The translations under genes and the position numbers were made by a program. A model generated the notes under the pieces. The model was not told the origin of the DNA. It searched no databases and saw nothing but the letters and a program-made list of their open reading frames with translations. Shown here piece after piece: positions 56,169 to 64,000 of a stretch of DNA of 64,000 bases (position 1 is the stretch's first letter; the number at the start of each line of letters is the position of its first letter). The stretch comes from Qipengyuania flavescens. Its GTDB lineage: Bacteria; Pseudomonadota; Alphaproteobacteria; Sphingomonadales; Sphingomonadaceae. The stretch lies in contig NZ_JARULD010000001.1 in assembly GCF_029688735.1 (NCBI RefSeq), forward strand, positions 744,001-808,000, in the 5' to 3' direction.

Positions 56169-59100
56169 GCCGGAGCCATCGTCATGTCTTCGTCCACGTC
56201 CTGGATCTCGCTATTCAGGCGCTCCAGATCGACGTTGCGCGGTTTGCCGAAACGCGCGATGGCGAGGTAGATGACCGGCGTGAGGAACAGGGTGAAGATG
56301 CCCGCGATGCCTAGACCGCCGAAAATTACCCAGCCGATCGACTGGCGCGCTTCCGAGCCGGCTCCGCTCGCCAGGATCAGCGGTACTGCGCCGAGCACGG
56401 TCGAAATGAGCGTCATGGCGATCGGGCGCAGGCGAATGGCGGCGGCTTCTTCGACTGATTCGCGCACGCTACGGCCCTGCTGGCGCAACTGGTCGGCGAA
56501 TTCGACGATCAGGATGCCGTTCTTCGCCATCAGGCCGATCAGCATGACGAGGCCGATCTGCGAATAGATATTGAGCGACACGCCCGAAAGATACAGCGAG
56601 AATATGGCCGCTGCGAGAGCGAATGGCACGGTCAGCAACACCACGAACGCGCTCGTGAAGCTTTCGAACTGCGCCACCAGCACGAGGAATACGATGATCA
56701 GCGAGAAGCCATAGGTCAGCAGCAGATCGTTCGAGGTCTCTTCGAGGCTTTCGGCCTCGCCTTGCAACAGCATGTCGATGCCCGGACCCACGGCGTCTTC
56801 CGACAGGCGTTCGATTTCATCTACCGCATCGCGTAGCGGCGTGCCCGCTTCGATGTTCGCGCTGACCTCGATCGCGCGGCGCTGTTCGGTGCGGTCGAGT
56901 TCGGCGGCGATGCCCTGTTCTTCGATCTGGGCCAGCGTGGAAAGCGGGACCAGGCTACTCTCGCCGCCGACTGTGCCCCGAACGTAGAGGTTGCGCAGGT
57001 CGGAAGGGTTGGTGACCGTCACCGCCTGCGCTGTCAGGAAGATCGGCACCGCCTGGTCGCCTACGTTAAGATCGACGAGGTCCTCTCCCCCGATCATCGC
57101 CCGCAAGGTTTGGGACAGATCGTCCAGATCGACGCCGAGATCGGCAGCGCGCTGCCGGTCGATCTGCACCGACAACTGTGGCTGTGTCGGCTGGTAGGAG
57201 ATTTCGGCATTCGAGAGGATATCCGACTGGGTGTCGATCGCGGTCGCGAGCGCCTGCGCCGATGCGTAGATCGTATCGTATTCGGCGCCGGTCAGGGCGA
57301 CCTCGATCCCGTTGCCGCCGCCGCCGAAGCTCAGCGTCCCGCGCCCGCGCGCGTTGGTGCGTGATCCCGGGATTTCCTGCAGCGGTTCGTTGAGTTCGTC
57401 GACGATCTCCGTCTGGCTACGGTCGCGGTCGCTCCAGTCGGCGAGCTGTGCTGTCACGCGCACGCGGTTGGGATCGTATCGGCCGACGATGGAGAACGTG
57501 CTCTCGATTTCGCCACTGTCGAGATAGGGCTGGAGGACGCGCTCCACCTCGTCGAGTTCGCCGTCCATGAAGTCGAGGCCGACCCCGTCCGGTCCGGTCG
57601 CATCGACCGTGATCACTCCGCGATCCTCGTCCGGCACGAGTTCGTTGTCGAGCTGCGAATAGAGCAGGCCCGCGGCCACTGCGACCACAATAGACGCGAT
57701 GCCGACCAGTTTCGGCCGGTCGAGGCAGCGCCTTAGTGCGCTTTCGTACCAGTTGTTCGCCTTGTGCCCCCAGCGAGAGAGGTGTCCGCCTTCCGTCTCC
57801 TCCTTGTCGCTCGTCAGATCGAAGCGGGCGGCGAGTGCGGGCACGAGGGACAGGGCAACGAAACTCGATATGATGACTGCAACCGCGAGGACGAAACCGA
57901 ATTCCCGGAACAGCCGGCCGGCCTCCGACGGAAGGAAACTGATCGGCACGAAAACCGACACCAGCACTGCCGTGGTCGCGACCACTGCGAAAAACACCTG
58001 CCGCGTCCCCAGCACGGCGGCCGCGCGCCTACCAAGCCCCTTGTTCTGCAATCGCTGCGCATTCTCGAGCACGACAATGGCATCGTCCACGATAAGACCC
58101 GTCGCCAAGACCAGAGCTAGCAAGGTCAGCAAATTGATCGAGAAGCCCATGAGCCAGATACCGGCGACCACGCCGACAAGGGCAACCGGGATCGTCGCAC
58201 TCGGGACGACGGTCGGCCGCCATGCCCGGAAGAACACCAGCATCGTCCCGACCACGACGAGGATCGTGAAGCCGAGCGTGATGAGCACTTCGCGCACGGA
58301 AATCCGGATGAATTCGGCGTCGTCGGATACGACTTCGATGGATATGTCGGAGAAGCGCTCGTTCAGCCGGTCCACACCCTGCCGGATGCCGTCCGAAATC
58401 TCGATCGTGTTAGAACTTGCCTGCCGCACGACGCCCAGTCCCACGATGGGCCGTCCGTCGAGCCGCACGAAATTCGTGGCATTGGCGGGCGCGAAATCGG
58501 CCTGGGCGACGTCGCCGACGCGGGTGGTTCCGTTAATGACGACGTTCTCGATCAGTGCAGGGCTCGTCGCACTCGCTTCGGCGCGCACCACCAACTCCTG
58601 CGCATCCGAGCGGAACGAGCCGACCGGTACGTCGTAGGGCGCATTCTCCAGCGCGTCCGCCACGTCGGTCAGCGTCAGGCCGAAACGATTGAGCCGCGCC
58701 GGATCGACCGAGACCCGCATCTGCCGTGCGCGGGTCCCGAACTGCTCGATGCTCGCCACACCTTCGGCAGCCAGCAATTCCGGCACGATGTCGTTCTCGA
58801 CGATGCGTGTCAGCTCGGCTTGGTCGTATTCGGTCGATTGCACCGCCAGCGTCATGATGGGCTGGGCATCCTGATCGGCCTTGACCACGGTCACCTGCTC
58901 CACCCGCTCGGGCAGGTCGCGATTGACGCGGCTCACCGCCTCGCGCACGTCCGATGCCGCCGTATCGAGATCGATGCCGGGATTGAACTCGACCCGGATG
59001 CGCGAATTGTTTTCCTCGCTGGACGAGCTGATCTGGCGTACGCCGGAAACACGCGCGACCGCATCTTCAAGGATGCTCGTCACTTCGGAATCCATCGTCT

Positions 59101-59281
59101 CGGGCGCGGCCCCGGGCAGGCTCGCCGTGACAGAGACGATGGGGCGGTCGACATTGGGCAGTTCGCGGACCTCCGCGCCCAACAGCGCTGCAATCCCGGC
59201 AATGACGATCAGCAGGTTGAGCACGCCGATCAGCAGCGGTCGCTTGACCGCCAGCATGGGCAGGTCGAACTTATTCTTCAT
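56165..59281 (-). CDS. RND efflux transporter permease
   Basis: A 1,038-residue inner-membrane pump from ATG 59281 (MKNKFDLPMLAVKRPLLIGV), the usual size. TM1 is followed by ELPNVDRPIVSVTASLPGAAPETMD and the porter domain. TM4-type motif LATGLIVDDAIVVLENAQRLQNKG carries the proton-relay Asp pair, and GLMAKNGILIVEFADQLRQQG lies near the C-terminal half. Proton-driven export of drugs, solvents or other hydrophobic compounds is expected; substrates unknown. The sequence is of the single-RND MexK/MdtBC-like type, not heavy-metal CusA. It overlaps both neighbouring genes. Confidence 0.93.
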   Translation of the reverse strand: MKNKFDLPMLAVKRPLLIGVLNLLIVIAGIAALLGAEVRELPNVDRPIVSVTASLPGAAPETMDSEVTSILEDAVARVSGVRQISSSSEENNSRIRVEFNPGIDLDTAASDVREAVSRVNRDLPERVEQVTVVKADQDAQPIMTLAVQSTEYDQAELTRIVENDIVPELLAAEGVASIEQFGTRARQMRVSVDPARLNRFGLTLTDVADALENAPYDVPVGSFRSDAQELVVRAEASATSPALIENVVINGTTRVGDVAQADFAPANATNFVRLDGRPIVGLGVVRQASSNTIEISDGIRQGVDRLNERFSDISIEVVSDDAEFIRISVREVLITLGFTILVVVGTMLVFFRAWRPTVVPSATIPVALVGVVAGIWLMGFSINLLTLLALVLATGLIVDDAIVVLENAQRLQNKGLGRRAAAVLGTRQVFFAVVATTAVLVSVFVPISFLPSEAGRLFREFGFVLAVAVIISSFVALSLVPALAARFDLTSDKEETEGGHLSRWGHKANNWYESALRRCLDRPKLVGIASIVVAVAAGLLYSQLDNELVPDEDRGVITVDATGPDGVGLDFMDGELDEVERVLQPYLDSGEIESTFSIVGRYDPNRVRVTAQLADWSDRDRSQTEIVDELNEPLQEIPGSRTNARGRGTLSFGGGGNGIEVALTGAEYDTIYASAQALATAIDTQSDILSNAEISYQPTQPQLSVQIDRQRAADLGVDLDDLSQTLRAMIGGEDLVDLNVGDQAVPIFLTAQAVTVTNPSDLRNLYVRGTVGGESSLVPLSTLAQIEEQGIAAELDRTEQRRAIEVSANIEAGTPLRDAVDEIERLSEDAVGPGIDMLLQGEAESLEETSNDLLLTYGFSLIIVFLVLVAQFESFTSAFVVLLTVPFALAAAIFSLYLSGVSLNIYSQIGLVMLIGLMAKNGILIVEFADQLRQQGRSVRESVEEAAAIRLRPIAMTLISTVLGAVPLILASGAGSEARQSIGWVIFGGLGIAGIFTLFLTPVIYLAIARFGKPRNVDLERLNSEIQDVDEDMTMAPA

Positions 59282-60371
59282 CGGCTGCGGATTGCGGGGC
59301 CGCGCCTTGCCGGTCGCGAACCCGGACCTGCTGCTCGCCCGATCCCCCATTGCGCACGATCCGGATATCCTGACCGTCGCGAACCTTTTGCACGCCTTCG
59401 ACGATCACGCGGTCCTGCCGGCGGATTGCGCCGTTGACGAAGACACTTCCTTCCCGCCGCGCCGTGATGGTGACCGGCACCCGGACCGCTTTCGCCTCGC
59501 GGATCACGAAGAGGTGCGAACCTTCGCCGCCCCACACGATCGCTTCTTCGGGGACGACGGGCCGGGTTTCGCCTGCGCGATTGAAGGTTACGCGAAAACT
59601 CATGCCGGGACGCAGCCGGTCGTCCTCGTTCGGAATCGCTGTGCGTACGATAAAGTCGCGGCTGTCCTGCGAGATGCGGGTGTCGGTTGCCACCACCCGA
59701 GCATCGATTTCGCGCGAGGGGTCGGAGAATGGCGTAACCTGCACGACCTGCCCCGGCCGAAGCGCGCTAAAGACAGCCTCCGGCGCAGGAAAATCGACGT
59801 AGAGCGTGCCGCGCTGGTCGATCTGGGTGATAGGCGTCGCATCGTTCACCCGGTCGCCCGGATCTATCTCGGTCAGGCCGACATGGCCACTGAACGGCGC
59901 GCGCACGACCCGATCGGCCAGTGCGGTTCGAGCCTGTTCGAGGGCGACACGGGCGGACGCGAGCGCGGTTTCGCCCGCCTCGATCTGGCTTTCGGAAATG
60001 GCCCCGGTATCTTCGATGCGCCGATACCTCCCGAGAAGCTGATCCGCCTCGCGCACGTCGACTTGCGCCGCTTCCACCGCGAGCCTCTCCTGTCTGGAAT
60101 CGAGACGAACGAGGGGTTGCCCGCTGCTGACGAAATCGCCTGCGCTGAACAGCACGTTCGTAACACGGCCGTCGGTCTCGGCATAGATTTCGGCCGAGGT
60201 GGCAGCCCGCGCGGAACCGATCGCTTCGACTTCCAGCTCCTCGGGAAGAAGGCGGATAGTCTGCGCCACGACCGGAACGGCCTCTCGTTGAGGCTCGGTT
60301 TCGGATTCTCCGCAAGCCGTGCCGAGAAGCGCAAGAGCGACGGCGCTAAGTCGAAAGATCGGACTGGGCAC
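59271..60371 (-). CDS. RND efflux periplasmic adaptor (HlyD/MFP family)
   Basis: A 366-residue adaptor with a lipoprotein signal (MPSPIFRLSAVALALLGTACG, lipobox LGTAC). It has the lipoyl/barrel-sandwich halves (AEIYAETDGRVTNVLFSAGD and VRAPFSGHVGLTEIDPGDRV), a helical hairpin between them, and a beta-barrel (PGMSFRVTFNRAGETRPVVP). It links the permease to the outer-membrane channel. First gene of the leftward pump operon, overlapping the permease start by about 11 bases. No regulator gene is adjacent. Confidence 0.93.
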   Translation of the reverse strand: MPSPIFRLSAVALALLGTACGESETEPQREAVPVVAQTIRLLPEELEVEAIGSARAATSAEIYAETDGRVTNVLFSAGDFVSSGQPLVRLDSRQERLAVEAAQVDVREADQLLGRYRRIEDTGAISESQIEAGETALASARVALEQARTALADRVVRAPFSGHVGLTEIDPGDRVNDATPITQIDQRGTLYVDFPAPEAVFSALRPGQVVQVTPFSDPSREIDARVVATDTRISQDSRDFIVRTAIPNEDDRLRPGMSFRVTFNRAGETRPVVPEEAIVWGGEGSHLFVIREAKAVRVPVTITARREGSVFVNGAIRRQDRVIVEGVQKVRDGQDIRIVRNGGSGEQQVRVRDRQGAAPQSAADEE

Positions 60372-60748
60372 CCTTGCGACCTAACGAATATACAGGGCCG
60401 GGGGAAGCAGGATAGGCAGACTCTACGAAGAATTTGGCGGATCGCTGTGACCAGAAAAACTGCACGGCGGGAATTGGTATTTCCAAGTCGAAACGTACAA
60501 GTCTAGCCCGCTGGCCGGGCATTCCCTTCCGCATCCGGCTCGATCGAGGAGTTGGTGCCGGTTGCAATCGACGATTAAAAGCTACGGCAACACGAAAAGC
60601 GTTCCCGGGACGGTGCGGCTGCTGTGGAGCGACTCCTGTTTTTTCGCCGCTAGCGCGAAGGCTGTGCCGTCGGCGTCAGACGTGTAGCTTGTCCGAGGGA
60701 CGGGATCGGTTCGCGCCGGTCCCGCTTTTTCCTTACGAAGGAGGCACC
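60372..60748. other. Divergent intergenic region with leader hairpin
   Basis: About 380 bases between the leftward adaptor gene and the rightward persulfide-dioxygenase-like gene. The rightward frame is open from 60434 but lacks domain content upstream of 60749. It must hold promoters in both directions. The only clear structure is the hairpin plus T-run at 60701-60730. Confidence 0.55.
60701..60730 (+). terminator. Terminator-like hairpin in the leader of the persulfide-dioxygenase-like gene
   Basis: CGGGATCGG pairs with CCGGTCCCG (one G-T wobble) around the loop TTCGCG, followed by CTTTTTCC. It looks like an intrinsic terminator but lies only ~10 bases before the GAAGGAGG ribosome binding site, so it may act as an attenuator or may be the end of an unseen upstream transcript. 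Confidence 0.5.
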
Positions 60749-62101
60749 ATGCTGCTCGAGAAAATCAAGACACCCGGCCTGTCCCACCTGTCCTACCTGA
60801 TCGGTTCCGGCGGCAAGACGGCCGTTATCGATCCGCGGCGCGACTGCGAATGCTACGTGGAAATGGCACGCGCCGAAGGGTTGGAGATTACCCATATCTT
60901 CGAGACCCATCGCAACGAGGATCTGGTGTCCGGAGCGCCGATCCTGAAAGAACTGACCGGCGCGCGCGTCTTGCACGGTCCCAATTCTGCCGGCCCTGTC
61001 GAGTATGCCGAAACGGCGCATGAGGGTGACGAGTTCGAAATAGGCCAGCTTAAAATCAAAGTGCTGGAGACACCGGGACACACGGACGATCATCTTGCTT
61101 TCGTGCTCCACGACACGGCCTATCCCGAGGGACCGGTCGGCGTGTTTACGGGAGATGCGCTGTTCGTCGGGGACGTTGGCCGCACGGACTTCTATCCCGA
61201 TCGCAAGCGCGAGGTTGCTGGCCTTCTCTACGATTCCCTGCAGAAAATTCTGGCGCTCGGCGATCAGGTCATCCTCTACCCGGCACATGGGGCAGGATCG
61301 GTCTGCGGGTCGGGCATGGCGGAACGCGAGTTCTCGACCCTCGGCCACGAACGCGCAAACAATCCGCGGCTGCAATTCGAAAGCCGCGATGCTTTCATCG
61401 ACTTCAAGGTGGAGGAAAACCACTACCAGCCGCCCTATTTCCGGCTGATGGAGCGCCTTAACCTGGAGGGCGGCGATGCTGCACCTCGCGTGATGCGGCC
61501 CAAGCGGCTGTCGCTGCCCCAGTTGGGCGACATCGAGGTCGAGCATCTGGTGGATGTGCGCGAGCCGCTTGCCTTTGCTTCAGGCCATCTTCCCGGTTCC
61601 ACGAACCTGCCGGTCGGGATGATTTCGGCATTCGCAGGATGGTTCATTCGCGAGGGCGAGAAGGTCGCTCTTGTTGCTTCCGATGAAGACCAGCTCGAAG
61701 CTGCCATGACGCATCTCGTGCGGATCGCTCTCGACACTATCGAAGGCGGCTATGTCGGCGTCGTGCCTGCCGCTGCGCAGGGCCAGGCGATGCGGACCAT
61801 TCCGATGATCGGAACCGAGGAAGTCGAGCGTCGCCTCAGAGGCGGCAGGGATAATTGGACGCTGCTTGATGTAAGGGATGCGGACGAACGCGCAGAAGGC
61901 GCTATCGAAGGCTCTCGGCATATCTACGTGGGCGAACTTAACGAGCGTTATCGCGATCTCGATCCGGCACAACACTACACTTTGATGTGCGCCAGCGGAA
62001 TGCGGGCCACGGTCGCTGCCGGCTGGCTTGCGAGCCGCGGTTTCGACAAGCTGGACATCTATCTCGGCTCCATGGGCGCATGGAAAGCGGCCCATGGCTG
62101 A
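60749..62101 (+). CDS. MBL-fold persulfide dioxygenase with two rhodanese domains (CstB-like)
   Basis: A 450-residue protein from ATG 60749 with GAAGGAGG just upstream. Residues 1-~245 are a metallo-beta-lactamase fold: ETHRNEDLVSG (52-62), PGHTDDH (109-115), FTGDALFVGDVGRTDF and YPAHGAGSVCG. The mono-iron ligands of ETHE1-type enzymes (His54, His111, Asp136) are kept, while the second-metal histidines of HxHxDH are replaced (Asn56, Leu59). Then a rhodanese domain lacking a Cys (VASDED) and a second with active-site CASGMRA. The order and size match CstB, which oxidises persulfides to sulfite and thiosulfate. It probably detoxifies reactive sulfur in the cytoplasm. Confidence 0.88.
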   Translation: MLLEKIKTPGLSHLSYLIGSGGKTAVIDPRRDCECYVEMARAEGLEITHIFETHRNEDLVSGAPILKELTGARVLHGPNSAGPVEYAETAHEGDEFEIGQLKIKVLETPGHTDDHLAFVLHDTAYPEGPVGVFTGDALFVGDVGRTDFYPDRKREVAGLLYDSLQKILALGDQVILYPAHGAGSVCGSGMAEREFSTLGHERANNPRLQFESRDAFIDFKVEENHYQPPYFRLMERLNLEGGDAAPRVMRPKRLSLPQLGDIEVEHLVDVREPLAFASGHLPGSTNLPVGMISAFAGWFIREGEKVALVASDEDQLEAAMTHLVRIALDTIEGGYVGVVPAAAQGQAMRTIPMIGTEEVERRLRGGRDNWTLLDVRDADERAEGAIEGSRHIYVGELNERYRDLDPAQHYTLMCASGMRATVAAGWLASRGFDKLDIYLGSMGAWKAAHG

Positions 62102-62231
62102 AGCGGATCAGGCGACCTTCTGGAGTGAGCGATACGCGAAGGACGAGTATCTGTTCGGGACCGCACCGAACGCCTTTCTGGTGCGCGAGGTGAGAGGTTC
62201 AACCTCCGTCGCCCGATTTCACCGCCGATAA
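62094..62231 (+). pseudogene. 5' remnant of a SAM-dependent methyltransferase gene
   Basis: ATG 62094 overlaps the end of the previous gene. It reads MAEADQATFWSERYAKDEYL, then FGTAPNAFLVREVRGSTSVA and soon a stop. The TFWSERYAKDEYLFGTAPNAFL start is the usual opening of TehB-like class I methyltransferases, which are ~200 residues; here only about 34 recognisable residues survive before an unrelated tail. The SAM-binding motif is absent. A deletion or recombination joined the 5' end to unrelated sequence. It was probably co-translated with the persulfide dioxygenase. Confidence 0.7.
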
Positions 62232-62321
62232 AGCTTTTTACCAGCCCGAGATGTCGAAACGACTACGCCAGCAGCTGCATGCCGCTGGCGTAGCCTGTAG
62301 AATTGACGCAGTCCGATGTGC

Positions 62322-63743
62322 TCAGACGACCGCGTCGCGCTTGACCGTGATCACCTGCGGGTAGGTGAATTCCTTCAGCCCATCGACGCCGTATTCCGCG
62401 CCGAAGCCCGACTGCTTGTGCCCGCCGAAGGGCGAGAAGGGCGACAGGTGCATGAATTCATTGATCCAGACGGTACCGGTTTCGAGCTGCTCGGCGATCT
62501 CGACGCCCTTGTCGGTATCCTTGGTCCAGACCGCACCGGCGAGGCCGTATTCCGAATTGTTCGCCCGCTCGATGACTTCGTCGATGCTGTCGAACTTGAG
62601 CAACGGCATGACCGGGCCGAACTGTTCCTCGGCCACGATCCGCGCATCTTCGGGCGGATTGTCGAGGATGGTGATCGGCACGTAATAGCCGGTGCCCGAC
62701 GGGTCCTTGTCGCCGCCGGTCAGGAACTTGTAGCCATTGTCCTTGGCGTCCTGGATCAGCTCCAGGACGCGGTCGTACTGCTTCTTGTTCTGGATCGGGC
62801 CGACGCCCGTCCCCTGATGCGAGCCATCGCCCACGACGACGCTCTTGGCATATTCGGCAATTGCCTTGCTGAGATCGTCGTAAATGTCCTTGTGGATGTA
62901 GACGCGCTTGGCGGCGATGCAGACTTGGCCGGCGTTTGAGAAGCTGGACCAGAACAGCTGCTCGGCCACCTTCTCGACATCGGCGTCGGGCAGCACGATC
63001 GAGGCATCGTTGCCGCCGAGCTCCAGCGTGATCCGCTTGAGGTCGCCCGATGCGCCCTCCATGATCTTCTTGCCGGTCGCTGTGGAGCCGGTGAAGGTAA
63101 TCTTGTCGATATCCGGATGCTCGGTGATTATCGGGCCGAGGTGATCCTCGCCGGTGATGATGTTGACGGTCCCTGCCGGAACCACGTCCTTGATCAGCTC
63201 GGCAATGCGCAGCGTCGTCAGCGGCGTGAAGGGCGAAGGCTTCAGCACGATGGTGCAGCCCGCGACCAGCGCGGGGACGATCTTCTGGATCGCCATCATG
63301 ACCGGGAAGTTCCACGGCACGATGCCGCCGACCACGCCTACCGGCACGCGGCGCGTGCGGCTGAGGCGCTGGTCGTCGTCCTGGTTGACGACATCGTCCA
63401 GCGTCAGCGTCGACTGTGCTGCGGCGAGGCCCGCGGCACCGTAAATCTCCTGCTGGGCCTGCGCGTGCGGCTTGCCCTGTTCGGTGGTCAGCAGGCGGAA
63501 CAGTTCATCGGCATTGTCCTTGATCGCTGCGGCAATGCCCTGGACGACTTTCTGGCGCTCTTCTTGCGAGGTCTTGCGCCAGTCCTTGAACGCACGGCGG
63601 GCGGCGGCGACGGCGCGGTCCAGCTCGTCCTTGCCGCAGGCGGGCACCCGGCCGACGACCTGCTCATTGGCCGGGTTCAGCACGTCCAGCCATTCGCCGT
63701 TGTCGACCATCTTGCCGTCGATGAGGTTCTTGTAATCGGTCAT
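62322..63743 (-). CDS. NAD(P)-dependent aldehyde dehydrogenase (succinate-semialdehyde dehydrogenase-like)
   Basis: A 473-residue enzyme from ATG 63743 (MTDYKNLIDGKMVDNGEWLD). PWNFPVMMAIQKIVPALVAG holds the Asn/oxyanion segment, FTGSTATGKKIME the cofactor loop, ITLELGGNDASIVL the general-base Glu, SNAGQVCIAAKRVYI the nucleophile Cys, and EQFGPVMPLLKFDS the later motif. It oxidises an aldehyde to the acid. The sequence lacks the CoA-dependent MmsA signature, so it is more likely a semialdehyde or general aldehyde dehydrogenase than methylmalonate-semialdehyde dehydrogenase. A divergent probable acyl-CoA dehydrogenase gene follows. Confidence 0.88.
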   Translation of the reverse strand: MTDYKNLIDGKMVDNGEWLDVLNPANEQVVGRVPACGKDELDRAVAAARRAFKDWRKTSQEERQKVVQGIAAAIKDNADELFRLLTTEQGKPHAQAQQEIYGAAGLAAAQSTLTLDDVVNQDDDQRLSRTRRVPVGVVGGIVPWNFPVMMAIQKIVPALVAGCTIVLKPSPFTPLTTLRIAELIKDVVPAGTVNIITGEDHLGPIITEHPDIDKITFTGSTATGKKIMEGASGDLKRITLELGGNDASIVLPDADVEKVAEQLFWSSFSNAGQVCIAAKRVYIHKDIYDDLSKAIAEYAKSVVVGDGSHQGTGVGPIQNKKQYDRVLELIQDAKDNGYKFLTGGDKDPSGTGYYVPITILDNPPEDARIVAEEQFGPVMPLLKFDSIDEVIERANNSEYGLAGAVWTKDTDKGVEIAEQLETGTVWINEFMHLSPFSPFGGHKQSGFGAEYGVDGLKEFTYPQVITVKRDAVV

Positions 63744-63870
63744 GGGCTCTCTCCTCGCAAATTGGGGGACTCGTTTCTCTTGCCGATACACTGTCGGGAT
63801 TCGTTGCTCGTTGCAACGGGTCTTGCGGTGCGGCGGCAAATTGGTGAGAGAGGCCGTGAGAGGAGAATGC

Positions 63871-64000
63871 GTGCAGACCTTCGTCACCGAAGCCGTCGAT
63901 TGGCCGGACAGCGCACCCGAGTTGCGGGCCGGGGTCCGCGGGCTGGTGGCCGAGCATGGCGAGCGCGATCCGGTCTGCCGGGCCAATTGCTGGACCAAGG
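63871..64000 (+). CDS. Probable acyl-CoA dehydrogenase N-terminus (runs off the window)
   Basis: A GTG at 63871, with AGAGGAGA upstream, opens a frame to the window end: MQTFVTEAVDWPDSAPELRA then GVRGLVAEHGERDPVCRANC. The LR..VR.LVAEH pattern matches the first helix of some acyl-CoA dehydrogenases, but 43 residues are too few for certainty. It is divergent from the aldehyde dehydrogenase gene. Confidence 0.45.
   Translation, partial: MQTFVTEAVDWPDSAPELRAGVRGLVAEHGERDPVCRANCWTK

Noticed and set aside
54813..56270. A 485-codon plus-strand frame opposite the TolC-like gene
   Set aside because: Antisense to a convincing outer-membrane factor; no domain or start signal.
60434..60748. N-terminal extension of the CstB-like protein
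   Set aside because: The extra ~105 residues are Cys/Arg-rich noise, and a strong GAAGGAGG ribosome binding site precedes ATG 60749.

Overview
The window looks like a chromosome segment of a high-GC sphingomonad-type alphaproteobacterium (Erythrobacter/Qipengyuania-like). This is inferred from gene content and style: a MetH split into two adjacent genes, a two-subunit GcvP, a NodT-type efflux lipoprotein and very GC-rich codons. No database search was possible.

Left core (1-28,921). A valine-catabolism operon enters from the left edge: acyl-CoA dehydrogenase, 3-hydroxyisobutyryl-CoA hydrolase, enoyl-CoA hydratase, a small membrane protein and mmsB. Next come an Nmad3-like gene, a nucleotidyltransferase and a polysaccharide flippase. 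A glycine-cleavage operon (gcvT-gcvH-gcvPA-gcvPB) reads leftward behind a tandem glycine riboswitch. A methionine-cycle operon (ArsR-methyltransferase fusion, metF, two-part metH, TauE/SafE permease) also reads leftward, with a palindromic operator-like site at its head. Then follow a GH3-like protein with altered active-site motifs, a fused hydantoinase/5-oxoprolinase, a Rel (p)ppGpp enzyme, a VOC protein and a cyclophilin cluster.

Genomic island (about 28,995-54,748). The 3' end of tRNA-Ser(GGA) is repeated as a perfect 18-bp direct repeat 25.7 kb downstream, and a tyrosine integrase starts just inside the left copy. Inside are a small HTH protein, a Rep-like protein with an HVH (HUH-type) motif, many small hypothetical genes (DUF3768, YfbU, SNase, PD-(D/E)XK nuclease, zinc ribbon), a serine recombinase and one giant gene for a ~3,470-residue RTX protein with a serralysin-like N-terminus. 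The RTX gene is translationally coupled to a 54-residue membrane protein. An intact IS3-family element with a 4-bp target duplication sits upstream and cuts off the end of a lipoprotein gene; removing it on paper restores that ORF and a probable lipoprotein-small protein-RTX operon.

Right core (54,749-64,000). A leftward RND efflux operon (adaptor, permease, outer-membrane factor) is followed by a persulfide-dioxygenase/double-rhodanese protein resembling CstB, a truncated methyltransferase remnant, an aldehyde dehydrogenase, and the start of another probable acyl-CoA dehydrogenase.

The least explained parts are the island cargo: the giant RTX operon split by the IS, the integrase-HTH-Rep module, and several tightly coupled gene pairs of unknown function.
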